The notes under the pieces are model-generated. The model saw nothing but the letters and a program-made list of their open reading frames with translations. It did not search any database and was not told the origin of the DNA. A stretch of DNA of 64,000 nucleotides from Aspidiotus rigidus (Eukaryota; Arthropoda; Insecta; Hemiptera; Diaspididae): positions 12,232,001 through 12,296,000 of the forward strand of contig JAVHKY010000011.1 of NCBI GenBank assembly GCA_035079385.1, read 5' to 3'. The position numbers were made by a program, and so were the translations under genes. Every line of letters begins with the position of its first letter. The stretch's first letter is position 1. Below are positions 1 to 8,386 of this stretch, in pieces.

Positions 1-192
1 CCCCCAGAAAAAACTCCTGCGTACGCCACTGAAAAATGTAAACTACTTATCAGGACTGAGACATAATATTTCGCCCAGATTCTTAACTTGGCAATACCGA
101 ATTTTCTGGATTTGAATTCCTTTCACCTTACCCTGGCCATACCGTACCAGGGCTCGAGCTCAGGTCAGCTACTTATACCTACGATTTCCATT
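1..192 (-). repeat. 3' flank of a lost receptor copy
   Basis: This stretch repeats, with divergence, the segment at about 380-552 that lies just 3' of receptor copy 1 and the segment at about 4730-4874 that lies 3' of copy 2. Shared landmarks include 'cttatcagg', 'taacttgg', 'taccgaatttt' and 'cagggctcgagctcagg'. It therefore looks like the 3' flank of a third, mostly deleted receptor gene. No reading frame of its own is supported. Confidence 0.7.
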
Positions 193-240
193 TCATTTCT
201 CTAAAATACGAGTTAATGTGACTACGACCGTGTAAGCCAG
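193..240 (-). pseudogene. Relic tail of a third odorant receptor (last exon end)
   Basis: Read on the minus strand, this encodes the last 15 residues of the receptor C-terminus, LAYTVVVTLTRILEK, followed by TGA at 195-193. The intact copies read LAYTVAVSLTRISGK at the same place. Homology stops abruptly at about 241, where the repeated flank beginning 'tgattgaaagtttgac' starts; that flank is also found at 4586. Only about 16 codons remain, so this is a truncated tandem copy rather than a gene. The family assignment rests on identity with the last exons at 553-765 and 4875-5087. Confidence 0.7.
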
Positions 241-241
241 C

Positions 242-552
242 CGAGTGATTGAAAGTTTGACTACTCAAAAACTTCCATCAAACCCTCAAAAAAGAGGAAC
301 CTTAAGGCTGAGCAGATCATTCTCGGGAGAGACAAAATATTTCTCAAGGAAGTTACAGTAATTCGGAGATGCTGTAAAAAATAAGATTCACTTATCAGGC
401 CTGAGATTTAATAATTTGCCCTCACCCTTAACTTGGCCGTACCGAATTTTTTACCTAGCCCGGACCAGGATTCGAATTCCCTTCACCTTACCCTCGTCAT
501 GCCGAACCAGGGCTCGAGCTCAGGCCAGCTATTTATACTTACGATTTCCATT
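242..552. repeat. 3' flank unit of receptor copy 1
   Basis: About 310 bp that is closely repeated at 4586-4874, downstream of receptor copy 2. Both begin 'tgattgaaagtttgac' and share 'ctcaaggaagttacagtaa' and 'acctagcccgg'. The pair marks the downstream boundary of the tandemly duplicated receptor unit. No gene is seen in it. Confidence 0.75.
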
Positions 553-765
553 TTATTTCCCTGATATACGAGTTAATGAGACTGCGACCGTGTAAGCCAG
601 CCGAAAAATTTTTGGTAACATCGAAATATTGACGTAAAATAAATTTAGGACCTTAAAAATGAGAGGACTTTGTACTTGAGTCAAAAAAATATACATGATT
701 TTGCGACGTCTCGGTGGTGGAGAATACCAGCGCAAATTGTAAATTTGATAAATGATTTCTTGAGT
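553..765 (-). pseudogene. Receptor copy 1, exon 4 (C-terminus)
   Basis: Seventy codons plus TAA. The exon starts directly after the acceptor TTTTGCAG and reads TQEIIYQIYNLRWY..., then a basic PPPRRRK turn, the VQSP stretch equivalent to the receptor 'QxxP' loop, and a last membrane helix ending FRLAYTVAVSLTRISGK. This is the usual C-terminal layout of insect odorant receptors (7tm_6). It differs from copy 2 at only a few residues (R/P, P/S, L/N, Y/H). The exon itself is intact. It is listed as pseudogene because the reading frame is lost upstream in exon 2. Confidence 0.8.
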
Positions 766-876
766 CTGCAAAACAAGAAAAAAAAAGAGCGATATGAAGT
801 GTAGAATAATAGGACCTAAGAATATTAAATACTGGTAATGCATTTCATATACTTTTTGGATACTTTGGATACTTAC

Positions 877-981
877 CATATCATCAAATTGTGTTCCCAC
901 TTTGCAATGACAATGAAAGTAGACTATGGACATGTTGAGAGTGGCAAGAATTTTTGTTTGCATCCCGAAATGCAATTCGGT
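877..981 (-). pseudogene. Receptor copy 1, exon 3
   Basis: Exactly 105 nt (35 codons), bounded by the acceptor TTTCAACAG and the donor ATG|GTAAGT. It encodes TELHFGMQTKILATLNMS..., a membrane segment and the loop CKVGTQFDDM, which joins in frame to TQEIIYQIYN of exon 4. That junction gives the conserved receptor stretch before the last helix. The intron to exon 4 is only 111 bp (766-876), against about 3.2 kb in copy 2, where an RTE element has inserted. Confidence 0.78.
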
Positions 982-1474
982 CTGTTGAAATAAAATTGTG
1001 TTAATGTAATATCAACGGTTACACCTAAGAAAATGTGTAGGAAGAAAAGGGAGATCATCCCTAAAGAAAGAGGACAATGAAGAGACTCCAATAGCGATCT
1101 ACTATATCTAAGCTAAGGTGGTGTTGTTTTTTGTTCTAATATTTTGCGTGCCTGGAGCCTGCAGTTGCGGTTGCCAAGTAGAAGAGGGGATTCGCCGAGG
1201 AGATTTTTCCAACACCGAAGTTATACCCGAAAGGGTCAATTCCGGTGTTGGAAGAAACAAAATGAAATGCACACGCAACCCGCATCACGCACCCCATCAT
1301 GAAAGACAAGCGGCACTGCACACGCGACACAAACGATACACCTAAGAAAATTGTGGTAGCTGTTGTGAGTAATTCGAAATGTGTCAGCCCTCTTCCAAAA
1401 CCCGAGTCACACCAATGTGTTAAAGATAGAGAGAACAATAATTTAAGGATTGAAGGAATAGTTTTAATACAAAC

Positions 1475-1576
1475 TTCTGAAATAGCAAATAAAATGAACT
1501 TGTAGAGACAAAAATAACAGTGGGCCCAGTTAGTAGAGTGAAAAGTGCAACTAATGGGCGTATCGACTTCATCGTA
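1475..1576 (-). pseudogene. Receptor copy 1, exon 2 with 1-bp deletion
   Basis: The acceptor TTTCCAG precedes STMKSIRPLVALFTLLTGPT..., a hydrophobic helix. Compared with copy 2 (103 nt), this exon is 102 nt. The T-run in codons LLF is one base shorter, and copy 1 ends ...LLFQK rather than ...LLFSE. With the aligned donor (GTTTGTA) the reading frame is shifted on joining exon 3, and a TAG appears about 19 codons later. Most differences between the copies in this exon are synonymous, which supports both the frame and past coding function. A misplaced donor or an assembly error in the T-run are the alternatives. Confidence 0.7.
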
Positions 1577-1653
1577 CTGGAAATCAAAATAGGTATAAAT
1601 CAGTCCTCTTGAGAGACAACCAACAAACACAATAGAATCACTTTCAAACTTAC

Positions 1654-2435
1654 CTACGTAAGACTTCATATTCTTTGATGAAAGATATAATGTCTTTGTC
1701 AAACTCTCCGAGAAGCCACAGCGCATTAGAGTACAAACCAAATTGAGCCTTATACTTGAGGCCAGTACTCTGAATTCGTTCGCAAAAATCGATGACATTG
1801 TTGTTCAGTTTACAAACAATAATGGTCACAAAAGCTATTTCAAGACATAACAAACTCGCAGTACACAAGCAGGGCCAAACTTCTAGAAAGTAAGCTTTAC
1901 AATAGTCCCTAAATGTATCGATGCGATCCAAGTATGGTATTCCAATTGCATGGTACTCAAGGTTACGAAAGGAACTATTTTTGTAATTGAAAAGAATCCC
2001 CAGAAATGGAACACCATAATATGCAGCTAACTGGAGAAAAATCCATCTCACGAGAAGAAAAACTTCTCTTTTCGTGTTAATGGTCTTCAGAAAAATTGGA
2101 CCTTTGGATTGATTCTCGAGGGGCATTTTAGTTCTCGTTGTACTAACAAATTGCAATATGCCTTCAATTTCACGTTGCAAATAATGAATTATGGAAGGAA
2201 TAAAAATTATTAGACCACTTGTACCCAATGAGGGTAATAATGAGAAAACTGAATCAGAGAAGTCCAAAGATTTGACGGTTATGAAATGTGCAATGATCCA
2301 CATGATGTTTGTGAACAGAATCCCCAGATGGATTGCGGAATAGTAGTATTTGGTGCATTTTGAAAATTCTTTGGAGGCGTATATTCCACCGGCGAGATAG
2401 TAAAGCCAATAAATTGTTGGACGATCGCGCCACAT
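1654..2435 (-). pseudogene. Odorant receptor-like copy 1, exon 1 (main exon)
   Basis: This is the main exon of a seven-transmembrane receptor of the insect odorant receptor type (7tm_6), which in insects forms ligand-gated channels with Orco in sensory-neuron membranes. From the ATG at 2435 it encodes MWRDRPTIYWLYYLAGGIY..., a first helix (HLGILFTNIMWIIAHFITV), a second (VFSLLPSLGTSGLIIFIPS), a third (EVFLLVRWIFLQLAAYYGV) and further helices up to EYEVLR, then the donor AG|GTAAGT at 1653. An in-frame TAA lies just upstream of the ATG, so this start is four codons or more shorter than in copy 2. Exon 1 is itself intact, and about 360 bp of it is identical to copy 2. The gene is probably inactivated by the exon 2 frameshift, though a truncated product or alternative splicing cannot be ruled out. 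Confidence 0.82.
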
Positions 2436-2667
2436 TCTCCGAACTTATCTCACCGTCGTTTCTGTTTTTATAAAACTCACTAAATGAATTCAATGCTTCC
2501 ATAGCGAAAACCAGTACTGTCGAGTACAAGAGTATTTTTTTGTAAAATTTTCATGTGAATAATTTATCAACAGTTTTGTGAACTGTAATCCCTTTCTTCA
2601 TAACTAATAGTAAGTAGCTACATCTTACACACTGTACGTGAAACATGTCATGCAATGTAGTCTAAAC
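2436..2667. other. 5' flank of receptor copy 1
   Basis: Upstream region of copy 1, presumably holding its promoter. It is homologous to 3695-3916 ('aaaactcacta', 'gaattcaatgcttcca', 'aacatgtcat') and more distantly to the region upstream of copy 2. No TATA box or initiator can be called with confidence. It is interrupted at 2668 by a MITE. Confidence 0.5.
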
Positions 2668-2968
2668 CAGTGGTTTTCAAACTTTCTCGTGCCGCATGAT
2701 CCACTTTTAAACCTAAAAAATCTCGCGACCCACTGATGGTGAAGAATCCCACTAAAATGCAACGGATCTGCTTTTTTTGTTTAGTCCGAATATTTCTTCA
2801 ATTTTTAATTACGGAATAGTTCGCGCCCTTTTCATAATTTTATCAATTTTACTTTACTTTATTGTTTATTATTTTCCCCAAAGGCGGACAGAAATTATTT
2901 CATGTAAATTTTTCATTACTTGTCGACCCACTTGGAACTTCTTCACTTTGAAAACCGCTGGTTTAAAC
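2660..2968. mobile_element. hAT-like MITE with 8-bp target duplication
   Basis: A 293-bp element (2668-2960) begins CAGTGGTTTTCAAA and ends TTTGAAAACCGCTG, giving 14-bp inverted ends with one mismatch. Such CAG...CTG ends with 'GTGGTTTTCAAA' are typical of hAT-superfamily non-autonomous elements. It is flanked by 8-bp repeats gtctaaac (2660-2667) and gtttaaac (2961-2968). The paralogous flank at 3909-3920 reads gtctaaacaaagaaagc with no insert, so it serves as an empty-site control. It carries no transposase; the short frames inside are not credible. Confidence 0.88.
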
Positions 2969-3068
2969 AAAAGAAAGCATGAAAGTACTGCCTAAAAAAA
3001 AGAGAGCAACAAAAAAACGTCGAAAAATGTTTGAACTTTTTCCTTACCTCTATTTACATATATCTATA
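2969..3068. repeat. Continuation of receptor 5' flank
   Basis: After the MITE the duplicated receptor flank resumes ('aaagaaagcatgaaagt', 'agagagcaacaaaaaaacgtcgaaaaa'). The same sequence occurs at 3917-3990 and again at 4049-4110. Nothing coding is seen. Confidence 0.65.
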
Positions 3069-3253
<185 letters not shown>

Positions 3254-3303
3254 TATAAAATGTTGCATGCGAGTCTATGTAAGCTTTGTGCACATTCTGT
3301 ACC

Positions 3304-3694
3304 CTAGGGTTTATTTGTAACGCGCATACTGCTAGACTTCTTTCTTCTAATCTTGAAGTGGATCTTCCTTACATTCGAGTTTCTGCTTTCTCTCTTCTTT
3401 TTGTCTTCTTCCTTCTTCATAGCCCACAGTTTTCTAATGGTCTTCTCCATGTAAACAAAGTCACCTGCCACGTCTGCTGGTGTGCTGCCCGGGCGTCCCT
3501 CTCTATGAGTTGGGCAATCGAGTAACACATGTTCTGGAGTTTCCTGCTTGCTCCACATGCACAACTAGGGGTCTTCCTTCTTTTGTACTTAAGCAGATAG
3601 GCTCCGAGTCAGCCGTGACCTGTAAGTTCCTGCGTTAGGTCAAAGTTGGTCTCTTCCCCATTATGAGAGGTGTCGGGCACAACTTTTTGGTCCA
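3304..3694 (-). pseudogene. Non-LTR retrotransposon 3' fragment (RNase H / CCHC end)
   Basis: On the minus strand one frame reads LTQELTGHG, then LGAYLLKYKRRKTPSCACG after an in-frame stop, and after a frameshift another continues KQETPEHVLLDCPTHREGR. This reproduces the C-terminal end of R1/I/Jockey-type LINE polyproteins: an RNase-H-like 'LTGHG-x-YL' followed by a C-x-C-x-H-x-C knuckle with ET-x-EHVL-x-DCP. At least one stop and one frameshift are present, so it is a dead fragment of a different LINE from the RTE at 5.1-8.2 kb. It ends at 3694, where receptor 5' flank sequence begins. Confidence 0.65.
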
Positions 3695-4430
3695 TACGTT
3701 TTTATAAAACTCACTAACTGAATTCAATGCTTCCATTGTGAAAACAAGTACTGGTGAGTACAAGAGTATTTTTGCTAAACATATTCCAGTAAATAAAATT
3801 TTCAAGTGAATAATTTATTGACAGTTTTATGAACTGTAATCCATTTCTATGAAAACTAATAGTAAATAGCTACATCATACACTACCATTTGAAACATGTC
3901 ATACAATGTGGTCTAAACAAAGAAAGCATGAATGTTGTGCCTAAAAAGAAAGAGAGCAACAAAAAAACGTCGAAAAAAGTTTGAACTTTTCCCTTGAATA
4001 TTTCTTTTGCACATATCTGAAACATGTTATAAAATGTGGTAAAAACTAAAGAGAGCGTGAAAGTTATAGGTACTTAAAAAGAAAGAGAGCAACAAAAAAG
4101 CGTCGAAAAAAGTCCAACTTTTCCCATGAATATTTCTTTTGCAAATACCTTTTGGTGATGAATTATGTAGAGTACTACTTTTCTGAGTTGAATGTCAAGA
4201 GAAGGGCATTGGAATATGCGGTATAGGATGAATACATATGTACAAGTAAAATGTGAACATTGAAGTCTTTCAGTGAACCATTTCCAGGTCACACTAAATT
4301 TTATTAATTCTTCAAAATTTGATAAAATTTTTCCCACAAAAAAACTCAAAAATATGTGAGTGATTACCTAATTACACAGCTACAGAGGAACGAATTAGGG
4401 AGAAGAAGAATACCAAGAGACACTTCGATA
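3695..4430. repeat. 5' flank of a lost receptor copy
   Basis: Sequence homologous to the region upstream of receptor copy 1 (2461 onwards). It includes the bases just 5' of exon 1 ('aaaactcactaactgaattc'), but exon 1 itself is absent. Farther out it matches the region upstream of copy 2 at about 10330-10560 ('tgataaattatg', 'aattttattgg/aatt'). It shows that the array once held another receptor copy here. An open minus frame at 4074-4349 is not conserved in frame at 10.3-10.5 kb, so I do not call it. Confidence 0.65.
3890..4147. repeat. Two tandem units of about 129 bp
   Basis: Two adjacent units start 'tgaaacatg' at 3890 and 4018. Both contain 'aagaaagagagcaacaaaaaa' and 'tcgaaaaaagt', and end 'gaatatttcttttgca'. 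This is a local tandem duplication within the receptor 5' flank. Confidence 0.8.
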
Positions 4431-4585
4431 TAGTAGTAGGCATTTAGAAAACTTTATATTCAGTAAGTTTAAGTTTGCAAAAGGTATACTAAGAAGAAAG
4501 AGGATAATCAAGGTTGATGGTTTAGACCTTTCACTTGGAGTCTAATACAGAAAGAAAAAGAATGAGAAACCAAAAGAGTTCTCAT
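4431..4585. other. No gene seen
   Basis: A short linker between the lost-receptor 5' flank and the start of the copy 2 unit at 4586. I see no coding or RNA feature. Confidence 0.5.
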
Positions 4586-4874
4586 GATTGAAAGTTTGAC
4601 TACTCAAAAACTTCCATCAACACCTCAAAAAAGAGGAATCTTGAGGCTGAGCAGATTATTCTCGGGAGCGACAAAATATTTCTCAAGGAAGTTACAGTAA
4701 TTCGGAGATGCTGTAAAAATAAGATTTACTTGTCAGGCCAGAGATTTAATAATTTGCCCGGATCCTTAACTTGGCCGTACCGAATTTTTTACCTAGCCCG
4801 GACTAGGATTCGAATTCCCTTCACCGAACCAGGGCTCTAGCTCAGGCCAGCTATTTATACCTACGATTTCCATT
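4586..4874. repeat. 3' flank unit of receptor copy 2
   Basis: Close copy of 242-552, lying immediately 3' of the copy 2 stop codon. The two start points (242 and 4586) define the tandem unit boundary. Confidence 0.75.
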
Positions 4875-5087
4875 TTATTTACCTGATATACGAGTTAATG
4901 AGACTGCGACCGTGTAAGCCAGCCGAAAAATTTTTGGTAACATCGAAATATTGACGTGAAATAAATTTAGGACCTTAAAATTAATAGGACTTTGTACTTG
5001 AGTAAGAAAAATATACATGATTTTGCGACGTCTCGGTGGTGAAGAATACCAGGGCAAATTGTAAATTTGATAAATGATTTCTTGTGT
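4875..5087 (-). CDS. Odorant receptor-like copy 2, exon 4 (C-terminus)
   Basis: Follows the acceptor TTTTACAG. It encodes 70 residues plus TAA: TQEIIYQIYNLPWYSSPP, the basic RRRK turn, IFLTQVQSP, and a final hydrophobic helix ending LAYTVAVSLTRISGK. It is the same length as the copy 1 exon and in phase 0 with exon 3, so it completes the 408-residue receptor. Because of the RTE insertion, the intron separating it from exon 3 is 3,194 bp instead of 111 bp. Whether it is still spliced efficiently is unknown. Confidence 0.82.
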   Translation of the reverse strand, partial: TQEIIYQIYNLPWYSSPPRRRKIMYIFLTQVQSPINFKVLNLFHVNISMLPKIFRLAYTVAVSLTRISGK

Positions 5088-5139
5088 CTGTAAAACAAGA
5101 AGGAAAAAAAAATAAAAAAGAAACGATATGAAATGTGGA

Positions 5140-8100
5140 ATAATAATAATATAATAATAATAATAACAGCCTTTATTTCTTGTATCTTTTTTAACAATCA
5201 TAATAGTGATATATTTTGTTAAATGGCCCACTCATGGGCATAGGCCTCTCCGATCTTCCGCCACTTCTCCCTGCTCTGAGCTTGACTCTGCCATGAGGTA
5301 CCGACTCTATTTACTATTTCGTCTCTCCATCGCGTTGGTGGTCTCCCTCTACCTCTTTTATACTCGTATGGGGTCCAATTTGAGAGTTTATAATTCCATT
5401 TTTCTGGGTCCCCTCTGGCCATATGGCCTGCATATTTGAATTTTTGTTTTTTCACAATATACCCTATGTCTTTACTGTTAGTTTTTTCCTTTAAAATTGT
5501 ATTTTTGACCCTATCTTTTAGTCTGATACTCATTATTCTTCTTTCCATTGCTCTCTGTGTTACTTTCAACCCCTCTGTTTGTGTTTTGGTTAGGGACCAT
5601 GTTTGAGCTCCATATTGAAGTACAGGGAGTGTACAGCTCTCAAGAATTTTAATTTTTGCTTCTGTCGGTAGTTTTTTATTTTTGTATACGTTTTTTAGTC
5701 CCCAAAAGTTCCTCCACGCTTTCCTTTTCCTTTCCCTTAGTTCCTTATCAAGTCTGTTTTCCATCGATACTGTTTGTCCAAGGTATACGTATTCGGTAAC
5801 TTTTTCTAATTTCACCCCGTTTATAATTAATTCTGTTTCTTCTTCCGTATTGCTCATGTACTTAGTTTTGTTCATATTAATCTCTAAACCTGATTTTTCA
5901 CTTTCCTTCCTCAATTCTTCCGCCATCTCTTCTATTTCCCTTTTGTTTGAGCTTATCAATACTATGTCGTCAGCAAATCTTAAGTTGTTCAAGTACTTCC
6001 CATCTACCCTTATTCCTTTTCCTTCCCAATCTAGTCTCCGAAATATTTCTTCCAACACTACATTGAAAAGATTTGAGGAAAGTGGGTCGCCCTGTTTCAC
6101 TCCCCTCTTCACTTCAAATGTCTCTCCTTTCCTATCTGTTCTAATGTAGGCTTTTGGGTTTCGATAAGAGTTTTGTATGATATTTATAATTTTGCTAGGA
6201 ACTCCCTGCTTTCTCAGACCTATCCATATGTCTTGGTGTTCTATAGAGTCGAAGGCCTTTGAGTAGTCGATGAAGAGTACGTGGGTTTGGATTTGATATT
6301 CTCTAGCTTTTTCTAAGAGTTGATTTATAGCCTGGATGTGGTCGATAGTCGAAAACCCCCTTCTAAACCCCGCTTGTTCATTTGGTTGGTTGAAGTCTAA
6401 CGTGTTGTAAATTCTGTTTTTTATAATCATCATGAATATTTTACATAGGGTAACTGTTAGGCTTATCGGTCTATAATTTTCTATCATTTTTCTATCCCCT
6501 TTCTTGAATATTAGAGCTATTTCAACTTCTCTCCACTGCTCAGGTATCGTTTCTAATTCTATAATTTTATTAAAGACCTTTGTGATGGGCTTTATCAGTG
6601 CGGGACTAAGTGTTTTTATAGTATTGTTTTTTATTTTATCAGGGCCGGGAGCTTTATCTTTTTTCAATTTATTGATAATAGTCCTTACTTCTTCTTCCAA
6701 GATTGGGGGGATTAGCTCATTGTTTCCCTCCCTCTCTTCTTCCTCTTCTCTTTTCATTGTTTTGTCTATTTTGCTAGTGTATAGCTTCTTGTAGAATTCT
6801 GTTGCAATTGTTAACATCCCATGTCTGTTTCTTTCCTCCCTTCCAGTCTGATCTATCATGCTGGTCATATGTCTTTTTCCAGTACTCAGTTCTTTTCTCA
6901 TTTTCCTTGTAGACCACGTTTCTTCGATGATTTCTTTCGTTCTCCACTCGTTGTAATTTTTTATATCTTTTCTAACTTCCTTCTTCACCAATTTTTGTAG
7001 CTCGCATAATTCTATTTTATCTCTACCTGTTTTTGTGCCCTTTCTCCTCAAGGTATTTTTCTTCTCTATCAATTTTCTTGTTTTCTGTGTTAATTTTTCA
7101 TCTGTTGTTTCCTCTTTCACTATTCCGTATTTGCTCTCTGTGTCTACTATTGCTTTCACTAAATTGTCGTACTCAGTCTTTACATTATCTTGTGATATTT
7201 GTGTTTTTCTTAGCAGGTGTGTTAAGTATTCCATGGCTTCTGTTTGTTCATTCAATGGTATAGTTCTCATTGCCTTGATTCCGTTTTTTATATAATTCTT
7301 TATTCTTGCCCTTCTAGCTATTTTTAAGGTGCAACGAGTTATTCTATGGTCAGAGGAGTACTTAAATCGAGAGAGGGTGTTTATATTGTTTATTATTGAG
7401 AGATCGTTCGTCAGTAAATGATCTATTTTATTTTTTGTCTTGCCATCTGGTGATATCCAGGTCCACACTTTATTCTCTCTCTTTTTAAAGTATGAGTCTG
7501 CAATCTTCATACCATTCTTTTCGGCTAGTTGGATTAGTTTTTCACCACTTTTATTTCTTTGTCCTATTCCGTATCGACCTTGTACGCCCACAATTTCACC
7601 CTTCCCTATTTTACTATTCCAATCTCCCATAGCTAATGTATAGTATTCCTTCTCATCCTGTATTGTTTGGTCTACTAAATTGTAAAATTCTTCGATTTCC
7701 TCAATATTTTTATCAGCTGTTGGTGCGTAAACTTGTATTAGTGCTAAGGACGTAAGGTTATCAATTCTTACTTTTAATATTCCCACTCTTTCTGATATTC
7801 TCTTTATTTCTGTGATCTTGTTCCACAAATTTCCTCTCACGTAAAAACCTATACCTCTGTGTCCCTTAGTCTCCCCAAAGTAATAGAAGAAATTTCCGTT
7901 TTTCCTTTGAATCAGCCCTTCTCCCTTCCTTCTGATTTCTGAGAGACCTATAATATCCCATTTTATATTGCTGATAGCTTCTTCTAGTTCATAGAGTCGG
8001 TCCTCTCCCACTAAACCTCTGCAGTTATAGTGCAGTATTTCTAGGTTTTGTGCTTTCTCATTTGTATTGCCTATTTTCTCACTTTTATTTTTTTGTATTT

Positions 8101-8245
8101 TTATCTACTTTTTTATTATATTTGAATTCTCTTACCTTTATTGTTTGGAGGGTTTCGTGTTCGGGGTTATCAAGACGTGTATTATTTTTAGTTCGATCAT
8201 AATTTCTTTTGTTATTGGGTGGAATAATAGTGCTTATATAAACTC
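5140..8245 (-). mobile_element. RTE-clade non-LTR retrotransposon inserted in a receptor intron
   Basis: Minus-strand element whose 3' end is a (TTA)n-type repeat (5140-5167 on plus, 'aataataataat'), a hallmark of the RTE clade, after a 3' UTR of about 50 bp. The left flank ('cgatatgaaatgtggaataat') and right flank ('tggttagtgcatttaat', from about 8246) match the two sides of the 111-bp copy 1 intron (790-810 and 833-850), so the insertion point is clear. About 22 bp of target present in copy 1 (811-832) is missing in copy 2. The 5' end (8105-8245) has no open frame and may be a short 5' UTR or a truncated start. Confidence 0.88.
5219..8104 (-). CDS. RTE retrotransposon endonuclease-reverse transcriptase
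   Basis: One uninterrupted frame of about 961 codons from a TAG at 8107-8105 to TAA at 5219, with no ATG at its start; 8011 is a GTG. It encodes an APE-type endonuclease for target nicking and a reverse transcriptase for target-primed synthesis. Upstream of 8011 it reads LEILHYNCRGL, the endonuclease start. Counting from 8011, the endonuclease motifs are GLSE (22-25), YAPT (95-98), GDWN (129-132) and SSDHR (219-223). The RT motifs are KAPGPDK (453-459), YRPISL (513-518), FIDYSKAFDS (580-589), KQGDPLS (639-645) and FADD (679-682). The C-terminal GRGRPPTRW and W-x-x-QAQSREKW tail is the RTE/BovB-type end. All catalytic residues are present, so the copy is young. The lack of a Met suggests truncation or translation from an upstream start that is missing here. 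Confidence 0.9.
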   Translation of the reverse strand: MKIQKNKSEKIGNTNEKAQNLEILHYNCRGLVGEDRLYELEEAISNIKWDIIGLSEIRRKGEGLIQRKNGNFFYYFGETKGHRGIGFYVRGNLWNKITEIKRISERVGILKVRIDNLTSLALIQVYAPTADKNIEEIEEFYNLVDQTIQDEKEYYTLAMGDWNSKIGKGEIVGVQGRYGIGQRNKSGEKLIQLAEKNGMKIADSYFKKRENKVWTWISPDGKTKNKIDHLLTNDLSIINNINTLSRFKYSSDHRITRCTLKIARRARIKNYIKNGIKAMRTIPLNEQTEAMEYLTHLLRKTQISQDNVKTEYDNLVKAIVDTESKYGIVKEETTDEKLTQKTRKLIEKKNTLRRKGTKTGRDKIELCELQKLVKKEVRKDIKNYNEWRTKEIIEETWSTRKMRKELSTGKRHMTSMIDQTGREERNRHGMLTIATEFYKKLYTSKIDKTMKREEEEEREGNNELIPPILEEEVRTIINKLKKDKAPGPDKIKNNTIKTLSPALIKPITKVFNKIIELETIPEQWREVEIALIFKKGDRKMIENYRPISLTVTLCKIFMMIIKNRIYNTLDFNQPNEQAGFRRGFSTIDHIQAINQLLEKAREYQIQTHVLFIDYSKAFDSIEHQDIWIGLRKQGVPSKIINIIQNSYRNPKAYIRTDRKGETFEVKRGVKQGDPLSSNLFNVVLEEIFRRLDWEGKGIRVDGKYLNNLRFADDIVLISSNKREIEEMAEELRKESEKSGLEINMNKTKYMSNTEEETELIINGVKLEKVTEYVYLGQTVSMENRLDKELRERKRKAWRNFWGLKNVYKNKKLPTEAKIKILESCTLPVLQYGAQTWSLTKTQTEGLKVTQRAMERRIMSIRLKDRVKNTILKEKTNSKDIGYIVKKQKFKYAGHMARGDPEKWNYKLSNWTPYEYKRGRGRPPTRWRDEIVNRVGTSWQSQAQSREKWRKIGEAYAHEWAI

Positions 8246-8281
8246 TGGTTAGTGCATTTAATCTACTTCTTTTATATTTAC
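8246..8281. other. Resumed receptor intron 3
   Basis: Remainder of the copy 2 intron 3 between the RTE 5' junction and the exon 3 donor. The donor here is GTAAAT, weaker than GTAAGT in copy 1. Confidence 0.6.
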
Positions 8282-8386
8282 CATATCATCAAATTGTGTC
8301 CCCACTTTGCAATGACAATAAAAGTAGACTACGGCCAAGTTGAGAGTGGCAAGAATTTTTGTTTGCATCCCGAAATGCAGTTCTGT
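8282..8386 (-). CDS. Odorant receptor-like copy 2, exon 3
   Basis: 105 nt, phase 0 at both ends. The acceptor is TTTCAACAG and the donor is ATG|GTAAAT. It encodes TELHFGMQTKILATLNLAVV..., a membrane helix and the loop CKVGTQFDDM. Residues 304-338 of the 408-residue product. The differences from copy 1 (N-LAVV-Y-F-Y against N-MSIV-Y-F-H) are conservative and the frame is open in both. Confidence 0.83.

Noticed and set aside
4074..4349. 91-codon minus frame as an extra receptor exon
   Set aside because: The homologous region upstream of copy 2 (10.33-10.51 kb) does not keep this frame, and the receptor is already full length without it.
5682..7643. Several plus-strand frames opposite the RTE
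   Set aside because: They are antisense shadows of the RTE coding frame, which has all catalytic motifs on the minus strand.
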